Positions 8,665 through 16,817 of a DNA stretch of 64,000 nt are shown here, piece by piece (positions within the stretch are counted from its first letter, which is position 1; each line of letters begins with the position of its first letter). The position numbers and the translations under genes are program-made. A model generated the notes under the pieces. It had not been told where the DNA came from, searched no databases, and was given only the letters and a program-made list of their open reading frames with translations. This stretch comes from an uncultured Pelagibacteraceae bacterium (GTDB lineage: Bacteria > Pseudomonadota > Alphaproteobacteria > Pelagibacterales > Pelagibacteraceae). Location: the NCBI GenBank assembly GCA_902524945.1, contig CABZFF010000004.1, positions 1 through 64,000 on the forward strand, written 5' to 3'.

Positions 8665-9828
8665 CTACTTAAGCATTTTTGAAATTTTTTCTAGTGCTTT
8701 TTGAATGTTATCCCTCGAGGCAGCAAAGCTAAAACGGACGTAATCTGTTGATGTTTTACCAAAAGCTGTACCAGGCACAATTGCCACACCAGCCTCATGC
8801 ATACATTTCTTTGAAAATTCACTTCCACTCATTCCTGTTCCTTTTACATTTGGAAAAGCATAAAAAGCACCACCAGGCATACTACAATCCACACCATGTA
8901 AATCATTCAATCCTTTATGAATTAATTTTCTTCTTTGATCAAATTTTTCCATCATATGATGAATGGAGTCATCGGGTCCATCTAGTGCTGCTATTCCAGC
9001 AAACTGTGCCGGTGCGTTAACACATGAAAAACTATTAATTGCTAATTTAGTTACATGTGGAATTAAATTTTCTGGCCACACGCTCCATCCCATTCTCCAG
9101 CCAGTCATAGAGTAAGCTTTACTCCATCCATCTAAAACTATTAACCTATCTTGTAAATCAGGGTAATTAAAAAAAGTCGGCATTTCTTTTCCATCGAAAA
9201 TTTGTCTGCTATAAATTTCATCACTAAGAATTGTAACATGCGGATGTTTCTTTAAACCTTCAGCAAGAAAATCAATCGCAGGTTTTTCAACAAAACTTCC
9301 AGTTGGATTATTTGGATTTATAAGAATCACAAGACGAGTTTTGTCTGTTATTAAAGATAAAATTTTTTCAGGATCAAATTTTAAATCTTTTTCTTTTGTT
9401 AAATCATATGGAACTGCTTTAGCACCTGTATAATTAATCATAGACTCATAAATAGGGAAACCAGGTGTTGGATGAACTATTTCTGCACCAGGCTCGCCAA
9501 TCATTTGAATTGCAAAGTACATTGTGGGCTTTCCACCAGGCATAATCATAATCCGCTCAGGACTAACTTCTTTTTTATATAATTTTTTAATTTTTCTAGA
9601 GACTGCTTCTCTACATTCAACAATACCGTTCGCTAAAACATATCCATGATGCCCATCATCAATAGCTTTTTTAGCTGCGTGCATGATATGTTTAGGTGTC
9701 ATAAAATCTGGTTGACCTAAACCTAAATGAATCATTTCTTTTCCTTGGGCTTCAAGTTTCTTTGCTTCAGCGAGAACACTAAAAGCTGTCTCCGTCCCAA
9801 GTCTATCTAAATTTTTTGCTAATTTCAT
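8665..9828 (-). CDS. PLP-dependent class I/II aminotransferase
   Basis: This fold-type I aminotransferase has 387 residues. NPNNPTG at 171-177, DEIY at 203-206 and the PLP Schiff-base lysine K237 in DGWSKAYSMTGWR are all present. It belongs to the aspartate/alanine-type group; exact substrate cannot be read from the sequence. Placement directly upstream of glcDEF suggests a glyoxylate-to-glycine or pyruvate/alanine role that would drain the product of glycolate or lactate oxidation, which is inference. Start ATG at 9826-9828. Confidence 0.88.
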   Translation of the reverse strand: MKLAKNLDRLGTETAFSVLAEAKKLEAQGKEMIHLGLGQPDFMTPKHIMHAAKKAIDDGHHGYVLANGIVECREAVSRKIKKLYKKEVSPERIMIMPGGKPTMYFAIQMIGEPGAEIVHPTPGFPIYESMINYTGAKAVPYDLTKEKDLKFDPEKILSLITDKTRLVILINPNNPTGSFVEKPAIDFLAEGLKKHPHVTILSDEIYSRQIFDGKEMPTFFNYPDLQDRLIVLDGWSKAYSMTGWRMGWSVWPENLIPHVTKLAINSFSCVNAPAQFAGIAALDGPDDSIHHMMEKFDQRRKLIHKGLNDLHGVDCSMPGGAFYAFPNVKGTGMSGSEFSKKCMHEAGVAIVPGTAFGKTSTDYVRFSFAASRDNIQKALEKISKMLK

Positions 9829-9877
9829 ATTTTAAACCTAGTATTTATTCGCACTTTTGCAAACTAGTTTTTTTGCA

Positions 9878-11026
9878 TCACCTGTAAGCTATTTTTGTCT
9901 TATTTAGCTCTTTTATACTTTTGCATCCTAATAAAATCATGTCTCTCCTTATTTCATCTCTCATTCTTGTTAAAATTTGCTCTACTCCCCTCTGACCACC
10001 AGCTCCTAAAGCAAATAAAAACCCTTTTCCAAAACTACAAGCAGTAGCTCCTAAAGACAACGCTTTTAACACGTGAGTCCCTCTTCTAATTCCTCCATCT
10101 AAAATTATCTCGATTTTTCCTCCAACTGCATCAGCTATAGCAGGAAGTTGATCAAAAGGTGATCTTGATCCGTCTAATTGCCTTCCACCATGATTAGAAA
10201 GCATGATTGCAGATGCTCCGATTTCAACTGCTCTTTTTGCATCTTCAACAGACATTACTCCTTTGAGTGCAAAAGGCCCTCCCCATTTTTTTACAACATA
10301 TTCTGCATCCTTCCAACTCATGGCTGGATCATATTGCTCATTAATATAATCCATAACTCCTTTTGCTATGCTCGATCCTTTTTTTGTCCAATGAGAGACG
10401 TTTGCTAGCTCAAATTTTTTATGAGTTAAATAATTAAAAGCCCATGTAGGATGCATAGCAAAACTCATGAGGCTTTTTAAAGTAAGTTTTGGAGGTGTGG
10501 TAAATCCCCATCTGTGATCTCGTTCTCTGTTACCAGCAACTACAGTATCAACCGTTAAACACATTGCTTTGAAGCCAGAACTCTTACATCTATCAATGAG
10601 ATTATCTGTTAAACCTTGGTCTTTATGAATATATAGTTGAAATAATTTAGGACCCCCAGATATATTCGCTACTTCTTCAATTGATGATGTAGCCATTGTT
10701 GACATGCTATAAAAAGTTCCAAATTTTTCGGCAGCTCTTGCCGAAGCCTTATCTCCATCATGATGATAAAGTCTTTGCATCGCAGTAGGAGACAAAAATA
10801 TTGGTAAATCTATTTTTTGTCCAAATACAGTTGTACTAAGATCCGGTTCACCTACACTGGCCAGTATGTTTGGAACAAGGTCACATTTTAAAAATGACTC
10901 AGTATTTCTTCTTAATGTAGTTTCATCATCTGCACCTCCATCAATATAATGAAATATTGGGGCTGGAAGATTTTTTTTTGCGAGTTTTCTAAAATCTTCA
11001 AAATTATAACAATCTTGTAAATTCAT
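9878..11026 (-). CDS. lldD: FMN-dependent alpha-hydroxyacid dehydrogenase (L-lactate dehydrogenase type)
   Basis: This member of the glycolate oxidase / flavocytochrome b2 TIM-barrel family has 382 residues. The catalytic His279 and Arg282 lie in SNHGGRQLDG; K255 (FALKG), Y132 (LFQLY) and the phosphate-binding loop DGGIRRGTHVLKAL also match. The family oxidises L-2-hydroxyacids using FMN and passes electrons to quinone or oxygen. With glcDEF nearby, the locus can in principle oxidise both D- and L-hydroxyacids. L-lactate is the most likely substrate, but mandelate or L-glycolate-like acids are possible. Confidence 0.9.
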   Translation of the reverse strand: MNLQDCYNFEDFRKLAKKNLPAPIFHYIDGGADDETTLRRNTESFLKCDLVPNILASVGEPDLSTTVFGQKIDLPIFLSPTAMQRLYHHDGDKASARAAEKFGTFYSMSTMATSSIEEVANISGGPKLFQLYIHKDQGLTDNLIDRCKSSGFKAMCLTVDTVVAGNRERDHRWGFTTPPKLTLKSLMSFAMHPTWAFNYLTHKKFELANVSHWTKKGSSIAKGVMDYINEQYDPAMSWKDAEYVVKKWGGPFALKGVMSVEDAKRAVEIGASAIMLSNHGGRQLDGSRSPFDQLPAIADAVGGKIEIILDGGIRRGTHVLKALSLGATACSFGKGFLFALGAGGQRGVEQILTRMRDEIRRDMILLGCKSIKELNKTKIAYR

Positions 11027-11031
11027 TGTTA

Positions 11032-11538
11032 TTAAAAATTTTTTGAAAAGGTAATTTGTTGATTATCTGTACCTGGGTTTGAGTCTCCCCAATCATTATT
11101 TGAAATGTGACTATAACTGTAACTTAAATTTGAATTTTCAAAAATATCTAACCCAAATTTAATTTCACTTTTAAATTCTAAAACACTTCCTAAATCCTTT
11201 CCGTCTCCTTTTTCATAGTACCCTGGGGTAAAACTCGGTAAAATTTTAAGAGGTCCGACTCCATATTGTCCTTCAACACCTGTGTATAAATAAACGGAAT
11301 TGTTGCCTGTTAAAAATACCCCGCTAACTGGTTTAAATTTCCCAAAAAACGTATCCCTAAATAGATCAGGATTTTTATGTTCTATTCCAAACAGAGAAGT
11401 TTGATCATCGCCCTCTTTATCTATTACATCAAAAGTTCCAGTATAAAATGATATGTCCACATTTTTCTCATCAGCTTTGACTGGTGTTATGCAAAGCATC
11501 AGAAAAAAGGGTAGAACTTTATATAAATGATTTTTCAT
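11032..11538 (-). CDS. PagL-like outer membrane lipid A 3-O-deacylase (acyloxyacyl hydrolase)
   Basis: This secreted 168-residue protein has a signal peptide ending near CITPVKA (about residue 22), alternating beta-barrel strands and a terminal Phe typical of outer membrane proteins. The C-terminal stretch YSHISNNDWGDSNPGTD resembles the PagL active site: H144 and S146 form the His-x-Ser pair. At the position where PagL has its Glu (14 residues after the His) there is Asp158. The likely role is trimming of lipid A, but the family match is by motif only. It is 5 bp downstream of the lldD start, on the same strand. Confidence 0.6.
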   Translation of the reverse strand: MKNHLYKVLPFFLMLCITPVKADEKNVDISFYTGTFDVIDKEGDDQTSLFGIEHKNPDLFRDTFFGKFKPVSGVFLTGNNSVYLYTGVEGQYGVGPLKILPSFTPGYYEKGDGKDLGSVLEFKSEIKFGLDIFENSNLSYSYSHISNNDWGDSNPGTDNQQITFSKNF

Positions 11539-11583
11539 TTTTAAAAAAATACAACTAAATAGTTAATATGTACAGTTAGCAAA

Positions 11584-11952
11584 TCAAGTTTTTTTGACAT
11601 TTTTCCTTACTATAAAAAAGACGATTAAACCCCCTAAAAGTAAAACAAAATATGGCAAAAACCAAAGTAAAAAATTTACAACATTTAATTTAGGTTTGTA
11701 CAAAATCCAATCTCCATACTTTTCAGACAAAAAATTGTAAATTTCATCCTCTGTTTTTCCTTGTTCTATAAGATCTTTAACTACTATTTTTAATGTAATT
11801 GCAAAATCAGAATTTGAATCTGAAATCGATTGTCCTTGGCATACCAAACATCTCAGGTTTTTATGGATCTTATTTTCATTTATTATTTCATCTGATAAAA
11901 CACAAGAGTAAAAATTTACTAGAAGAATTGTTAAAATTATTTTAAATTTCAT
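11584..11952 (-). CDS. ccmH: Cytochrome c maturation protein CcmH (CycL)
   Basis: This apocytochrome c thiol-reducing subunit has 122 residues. The family motif LRCLVCQGQS (C35, C38) follows an N-terminal signal, and a membrane anchor lies at about 94-115 (VVNFLLWFLPYFVLLLGGL). In the family it passes reducing equivalents to apocytochrome CXXCH motifs and docks to CcmF. It overlaps ccmG by 4 bp and ends the ccm operon; the longer CcmI extension is absent here. Confidence 0.92.
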   Translation of the reverse strand: MKFKIILTILLVNFYSCVLSDEIINENKIHKNLRCLVCQGQSISDSNSDFAITLKIVVKDLIEQGKTEDEIYNFLSEKYGDWILYKPKLNVVNFLLWFLPYFVLLLGGLIVFFIVRKNVKKT

Positions 11953-12470
11953 AAAAGATTAGTTATTTTTTTTATTTCATTTAAATCTTCTAAGTTCAAG
12001 GGTCCAACAAATTTTTTGATAACTATGAAATCTTTATCGATTAAAATACTTTCAGGTATGCCATAAATACCGAAACCTATAGATTGTTTACCTTGATCAT
12101 CTTTTGCTAAATAGTGATATGGATTTCCTAAATTATCTAAAAAATTAAGTGCGTTATTTCTTTTATCCTTAAAATTTACACCTAATATTTTTAAATTTTT
12201 TTCTTGAGATAATTCCATCAAAAAAGGGTGCTCAACACGACAAGGAGCACACCAAGATGCCCAAAAATTAATTAAGGTAAAATTATTTTTTTTTAGATTT
12301 TCATTGGTTAAATATTTTTTATTTTCAAAACTTTCTAATTTAATTTTTTCTAACTTAATACCTACTAGATTTTCCGTATCATAATCAGAGGTATTGTTTA
12401 GTGATATGTAAAAAACCACTAAAATAAAAATAAAGAATATCGAAGTTGTTATTTTAATTATTTTTTGCAT
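11949..12470 (-). CDS. ccmG: Thiol:disulfide interchange protein CcmG/DsbE
   Basis: This membrane-anchored periplasmic thioredoxin has 173 residues, one N-terminal membrane helix and the active site WCAPC (C74, C77). IPESILID provides the cis-Pro region. It reduces CcmH during heme attachment to cytochromes c. It overlaps ccmF by 17 bp at its 5' end and ccmH by 4 bp at its 3' end, so translation of the three is likely coupled. Confidence 0.92.
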   Translation of the reverse strand: MQKIIKITTSIFFIFILVVFYISLNNTSDYDTENLVGIKLEKIKLESFENKKYLTNENLKKNNFTLINFWASWCAPCRVEHPFLMELSQEKNLKILGVNFKDKRNNALNFLDNLGNPYHYLAKDDQGKQSIGFGIYGIPESILIDKDFIVIKKFVGPLNLEDLNEIKKITNLL

Positions 12471-14328
12471 TTCTAAATAAACTTAAAAAACCTCCAAAAG
12501 ATAACGCTATAGTAGAAATCCAAATCCAAATCATAAGTGGTTTCTCCTGAAATTTTATATTGTAATATTCTGATCGATCTATGTTACTCATTGTTAAATA
12601 ATGATCTTTAAAAAAATTTGTTAATATAGACGCCTCATAAGTTAGAGTCTGAGGATTTTCATAAATTCTTATCTCTGGTTTTAAAATTCTTTCCTCATTA
12701 GTTATAACATTTCTAACTTGAAGCTTGCCAATTATAGTTTTATAATTACTTTGATTATAAAGTTCTAAATCCTTCAGAACAAATTTATAATTATCAATTA
12801 TTTTTGTTTCACCCAATTTTAAATTAAAATCTTTCTCAATTGAAAAATTATGATTAAGACCGATGAAAAAAATTAAAAAACCAAAAGATAAGTGAGATAG
12901 TATTCTAGATAAATTTGTTTCAGATTTTTTTAAAAAATCAAATAAAGATGAAATAATTAAAAATAATGATGAAATTATTATTAAATTTGAAATTACACTA
13001 TAACTTTTGAAAAAATAAATAATTGCAAAATTAATTATTATCGCGCCAACTAATATAGCTAAAAGTTGTTTTAAATTTATAAATCTGTTTTTTATCCACT
13101 TTGCTTGAGGGCCCACGGCCATAAAAACAAGGAAAACAACTACTACAGGTATTATTACAGAGTTGTAAAAAGGTGGGCCAACTGAAATCTTGCTTTTTAA
13201 TAATGCATCTAAAAAAATTGGATATAAAGTACCTAGCAAAACAGTTAGTAAATAAAACATCATAAACCAGTTATTTATTAAAACAAAAGTCTCTTTACTA
13301 TTAGCGGAGACATGGCTTTTTTCAGGCTTATATTTTGTAAACAAGAGATAAACTGAAGCTGAGATCATTATGCTTAAGAATATTAATATATAAATACCTC
13401 TTGTAGGATCATTAGCAAAAGTATGAACTGAATTAAGTATGCCTGATCTAACTAAAAAGGTTCCTGTTACACTTAGAGTAAATGTTAACAAGCAAAGAAT
13501 AATTGTCCAAAAATAAAGAGCTTTTCTTTTTTCTAAAACTAAAAGTGAGTGCAAGAGTGCTGTCATAGCGAACCAAGGTAACAATGAAGCGTTTTCGACA
13601 GGATCCCAGAACCAAAATCCCCCCCAGCCTAACTCGTAGTAGGCCCAGATTGATCCAACTAAAATGCCAAGAGTTTGAAATACCCAAGAGATTAACACCC
13701 AACTTTTTATGGATTTAGCAAACGGTTTATCATTATAATTTGAGATCATAGATGCCATTGCAGCAGAGAAATAGATTGAGGAACCAACAAAACCTACGTA
13801 GAGTAATGGCGGATGAATTGCTAAAGCAGGATCTTGTAAGATAGGATTTAAACCTAAACCCTCTTTTGGAACTGGGTTAACAATACCAAAAGGATTGGAG
13901 TTAAATAAAATAAAAAATAGGAAACCTAAAATTAATAAATTCTGAATTATTAAAGTATAAAGTCTATAATCCTTTGGGTGTTTATTGTTCGAAATCAGAA
14001 ATAAAAATGAGAAAATTGTAAGAATAATTACCCAAAGTAAAAGACTTCCTTCGTGATTTCCCCATGTTCCAGAAATTTTATAAAAAACTGGTTTGAGTGA
14101 ATGGGAGTTCTGATAAACATTTATTAAAGAAAAATCTGAAATTAAAAAAGCAGATATTAAAGTAAAAAAACAAATCAAAATTGATGTGCTTTGAAATAAA
14201 CTTAGGTTATAAATTTTCTTGAAGATTAAATTGTTAGATATTTTCAAACAATTGTATGAATAGTAAATGATTAAAAGACTAATAATAACATTTAAAAATA
14301 ATAAAGAATTTCCAATATTACTTAGCAT
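12454..14328 (-). CDS. ccmF: Heme lyase subunit CcmF
   Basis: This polytopic membrane protein of 624 residues is the core of cytochrome c synthetase. The tryptophan-rich WWD domain WGGFWFWDPVENASLLPW lies at 235-252 on the periplasmic face, with PALAIHPPLLY at about 167-177 contributing heme-ligand His. It takes heme from CcmE and attaches it to apocytochromes reduced by CcmGH. It overlaps ccmE by 11 bp at its start. Confidence 0.95.
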   Translation of the reverse strand: MLSNIGNSLLFLNVIISLLIIYYSYNCLKISNNLIFKKIYNLSLFQSTSILICFFTLISAFLISDFSLINVYQNSHSLKPVFYKISGTWGNHEGSLLLWVIILTIFSFLFLISNNKHPKDYRLYTLIIQNLLILGFLFFILFNSNPFGIVNPVPKEGLGLNPILQDPALAIHPPLLYVGFVGSSIYFSAAMASMISNYNDKPFAKSIKSWVLISWVFQTLGILVGSIWAYYELGWGGFWFWDPVENASLLPWFAMTALLHSLLVLEKRKALYFWTIILCLLTFTLSVTGTFLVRSGILNSVHTFANDPTRGIYILIFLSIMISASVYLLFTKYKPEKSHVSANSKETFVLINNWFMMFYLLTVLLGTLYPIFLDALLKSKISVGPPFYNSVIIPVVVVFLVFMAVGPQAKWIKNRFINLKQLLAILVGAIIINFAIIYFFKSYSVISNLIIISSLFLIISSLFDFLKKSETNLSRILSHLSFGFLIFFIGLNHNFSIEKDFNLKLGETKIIDNYKFVLKDLELYNQSNYKTIIGKLQVRNVITNEERILKPEIRIYENPQTLTYEASILTNFFKDHYLTMSNIDRSEYYNIKFQEKPLMIWIWISTIALSFGGFLSLFRNAKNN

Positions 14329-14746
14329 TATATTTTGTTACATTTTTAAGTTCAGGGGGCATGTAGTTTTCATCATGCTTTGCTAAAATTCTTTCAGCAA
14401 TGAAAAATTTTTTATCTTGTAATTTGCCCTCTGCAACTACCCCTTTTCCTTCAGCAAATAAATTAGGGACTGTTCCTTTGAAACTAACTCTTATTTCATT
14501 CTTAAAGTCTGTTATAATAAATCTTATTTCTTGATCATAAATTTTTAACGTATTTTTTTTTACCATGCCGCCGACTCTCATTTTTTTTTCAAAATTAATG
14601 TTTTGATTTAATTTTATATCTGATGGAGAGTTGAAATATAAAATATTTTTGTTTAGGGCATTAAGAATTAAAAAAATACTGATTACTGAAACAGATAAAC
14701 ATATTGCTAGAAGAAAAGCTCTTTTTTTTACTTTTTTTGGAAGCAT
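14318..14746 (-). CDS. ccmE: Heme chaperone CcmE
   Basis: CcmE carries heme covalently bound between CcmC and CcmF. The protein has one N-terminal membrane anchor (about 9-29) and an OB-fold periplasmic domain. The heme-binding His124 is in LAKHDENYMPPE with Y128 nearby, exactly the family signature. Length 142 is normal. It lies 8 bp downstream of ccmD. Confidence 0.94.
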   Translation of the reverse strand: MLPKKVKKRAFLLAICLSVSVISIFLILNALNKNILYFNSPSDIKLNQNINFEKKMRVGGMVKKNTLKIYDQEIRFIITDFKNEIRVSFKGTVPNLFAEGKGVVAEGKLQDKKFFIAERILAKHDENYMPPELKNVTKYNAK

Positions 14747-14754
14747 TAAATGCT

Positions 14755-14988
14755 TTAGATAATTTTATTGTAAGATGAAAAAACCTTGGAGGCAACTTTA
14801 GATGACTCTAAAACTATTTTTTTCTGCTTAACAGAAAGTTCCTCAATTTCTTTTGCGAATTCTTTTTCATACTTTTTAAGTGTTTTTCGAGTTTTGTAAT
14901 AAACAATTACACAAACTATAAAAGTTAAAAGAAAAGATGACCACACATAAACACCGTAACCATTCATTAAAATTAAGTTATTTATCAT
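14755..14988 (-). CDS. ccmD: Small heme exporter subunit CcmD
   Basis: This 77-residue protein has a single membrane helix (about 13-32) followed by a charged cytoplasmic tail. That is the usual CcmD architecture; family members help release holo-CcmE from the CcmABC complex. Identification rests mainly on position, between ccmC and ccmE with a 4-bp overlap to ccmC, because the family is poorly conserved. It is somewhat longer than many CcmD proteins. Confidence 0.8.
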   Translation of the reverse strand: MINNLILMNGYGVYVWSSFLLTFIVCVIVYYKTRKTLKKYEKEFAKEIEELSVKQKKIVLESSKVASKVFSSYNKII

Positions 14989-15692
14989 AATCTTTTCAAA
15001 TTTTTTTTCTTAATTCTAATGATTTCTGTCTTATATTTCATTAGAAAAATTAACGCACAGTATAAAATTAGTACTAAAAACATGAGCAATAATGGTACTA
15101 ACATTGAAGAGTGTATTGTGCTTGTCCCTGAAATCTTAATACTAGCTGGTTGATGAAGAGTGTTCCACCAGTCTACTGAATATTTTATAATTGGAATATT
15201 TATTAAACCTACAGCTGCTATAAAGCTTGAAATTTTATTAGCTCTATCTTCATCTATGATTAATTTATTTACGGAAATTAAAAGAAAGTAAAACAAAGCT
15301 AAAATTACCATCGAAGTTATTCTTGCATCCCATGCCCAAAAAGTTCCCCAAGTGGGTTGCCCCCATATAGACCCAGTCACAATCGCAATACAAGTAAACA
15401 TTAAGCCAATAGGAGCAATACTTTTTATTACTATTTTTAAATTTTTAATTTTAAATATAAAATTAAAAATGGATAACAAAGCTATACAAGAAAATGAGGA
15501 TAAACTTATCCATGCTGCTGGAACATGAACATACATTATTCTTACACTATCACCTTGTAAATAGTCTGGTGGAGAAAATATTAATGCAAATGAGAGAGCA
15601 ACTAAAAGCAAAACAAAGAAAATTGAATTTAAAAAATTAATAAATTTTTCAATCCAAATAAAAATGTTACTATTATTAAAAAAATTAAACAT
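14985..15692 (-). CDS. ccmC: Heme transporter CcmC
   Basis: This 235-residue, six-helix membrane protein loads heme onto CcmE. The WWD motif is WGQPTWGTFWAWDARIT, and conserved His residues flank it (MYVHVPAAW on one side, WWNTLHQP on the other). It is the first gene of the leftward ccm operon. Unlike many alphaproteobacteria, no ccmA or ccmB precedes it; instead there is a 175-bp gap with a long inverted repeat and then hspQ. Confidence 0.94.
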   Translation of the reverse strand: MFNFFNNSNIFIWIEKFINFLNSIFFVLLLVALSFALIFSPPDYLQGDSVRIMYVHVPAAWISLSSFSCIALLSIFNFIFKIKNLKIVIKSIAPIGLMFTCIAIVTGSIWGQPTWGTFWAWDARITSMVILALFYFLLISVNKLIIDEDRANKISSFIAAVGLINIPIIKYSVDWWNTLHQPASIKISGTSTIHSSMLVPLLLMFLVLILYCALIFLMKYKTEIIRIKKKNLKRL

Positions 15693-15739
15693 TAGAATTA
15701 ACTACTATAATAATATTTTTTTGTGAAGTTCTATTATGC

Positions 15740-15792
15740 GCTCAATTGGGAATTGGAGGGAGATATATTATGAAGTTTATTCCCAATCGAGC
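15740..15792. other. Long imperfect inverted repeat upstream of ccmC (possible structured leader or small RNA)
   Basis: The arms GCTCAATTGGGAAT (15740-15753) and ATTCCCAATCGAGC (15779-15792) are complementary at 13 of 14 positions around a 25-base loop. As leftward RNA the odd position becomes a G-U wobble; as rightward RNA it is an A-C mismatch, so the structure is better as part of the ccmC leader, 47 bases upstream of its ATG. There is no U-tract after the stem in either direction, so it is not a standard terminator. A consensus TATAAT stands at 15706-15711 on the plus strand. The function is unknown. Confidence 0.5.
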
Positions 15793-15867
15793 TAAAACAT
15801 TCAAAATATAAAAGATTTCTGTGTTACAGTTTTGGATAAATGATGTTTTATTTAAGGCGAATATTAA

Positions 15868-16191
15868 TCAGTTTGAGATTTTGAAATAACTTTGACCTTT
15901 TTTGCCTGAAAAGATTTCTTCTATAAGCGGATGTTTCACAGGTTCTTTTGACTTATCTAATAGTAAGTTTTGTTCGGATACATATGCTTCATAAGTTACG
16001 TCATTGCTTTCAGCAAGCAGGTGATAAAAAGGTTGATCTTTTCTTGGCCTAACTTCTTTAGGTATTGATTGGTACCACTCTTCAGAATTGTTGAATTCAA
16101 AATCAACATCATAGATTACGCCTCTGAAATCAAAATGACGGTGTTTTACTATTTCACCGATTGAAAATTTTGCATTATTGCTTGTTGCCAT
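15868..16191 (-). CDS. hspQ: Heat shock protein HspQ (YccV-like hemimethylated-DNA-binding fold)
   Basis: This 107-residue protein has the HspQ/YccV signature: FSIGEIVKHRHFDFRGVIYD at the start, then PFYHLLAE and YVSEQNLL. In enterobacteria HspQ is a Lon-associated specificity factor and binds DNA in vitro; which role applies here is not visible. The start ATG is at 16189-16191. It is oriented with the ccm genes but separated from them by 175 bp, so it probably has its own promoter in the 80-bp gap to yciB. Confidence 0.88.
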   Translation of the reverse strand: MATSNNAKFSIGEIVKHRHFDFRGVIYDVDFEFNNSEEWYQSIPKEVRPRKDQPFYHLLAESNDVTYEAYVSEQNLLLDKSKEPVKHPLIEEIFSGKKGQSYFKISN

Positions 16192-16271
16192 ACCTCATAG
16201 TTAGTAATTTTTTTAAAGAAATCAATAACTAATTTGTTAAAATTTTGTAATATGTTAGTCTATATATTATT

Positions 16272-16817
16272 GTGAATAAGTCTTTTTTAAAATTTATTAC
16301 TGACTTTGGTCCATTATTAATTTTTTTCACTATATATTACAAAAGCGGCAATAACCTTTCTGCAGCTATTCCTCCTTTGATAGTTGCAACAATAATAGCT
16401 ATTTCGATTATGTATTTTGTTGAAAAAAAAATTCCATATGTAACGTTAGTAGGGGGTGTGATCATAACTCTTTTTGGAGGTCTTACACTTTATTTCGATA
16501 ATCCAATATTTATTTACATGAAACCAACAATTGTAAATCTGATTTTTGCTGGAGTGTTAATTATCAGTAAAATTTTTTTTCAAAAAAACTTTCTCAAGAT
16601 TTTTTTGCAAACAGCTTTTCAATTAAATCAAGTCGGTTGGGATAAATTGAATTTTAGATGGGCATACTTTTTTATATTTTTAGGTATATTGAATGAAGTT
16701 GTATGGAGAACACAACCAGAAGCTACCTGGGTAAATTTTAAAGTGTGGGGTATACTTCCGCTGACTTTTATATTTACTGCTTTTCAAGTACCATTAATAA
16801 ATAAATATAAGATATGA
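16272..16817 (+). CDS. yciB: Inner membrane septation protein YciB/IspZ
   Basis: This 181-residue protein has five to six membrane segments and the family signatures FLKFITDFGPLLIFF, LNFRWAYFFIFLGILNEVVW and WVNFKVWG. YciB-family proteins sit in the inner membrane and affect envelope integrity and cell division in enterics; the biochemical role is unsettled. The start is a GTG at 16272-16274, since no ATG is nearby in frame. It overlaps the next gene by 4 bp. Confidence 0.9.
   Translation: MNKSFLKFITDFGPLLIFFTIYYKSGNNLSAAIPPLIVATIIAISIMYFVEKKIPYVTLVGGVIITLFGGLTLYFDNPIFIYMKPTIVNLIFAGVLIISKIFFQKNFLKIFLQTAFQLNQVGWDKLNFRWAYFFIFLGILNEVVWRTQPEATWVNFKVWGILPLTFIFTAFQVPLINKYKI

Noticed and set aside
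9829..9877. AAACTAGTTT palindrome between lldD and the aminotransferase gene as operator or terminator
   Set aside because: Only 10 bp, AT-rich and without a U-tract; easily expected by chance in this composition.
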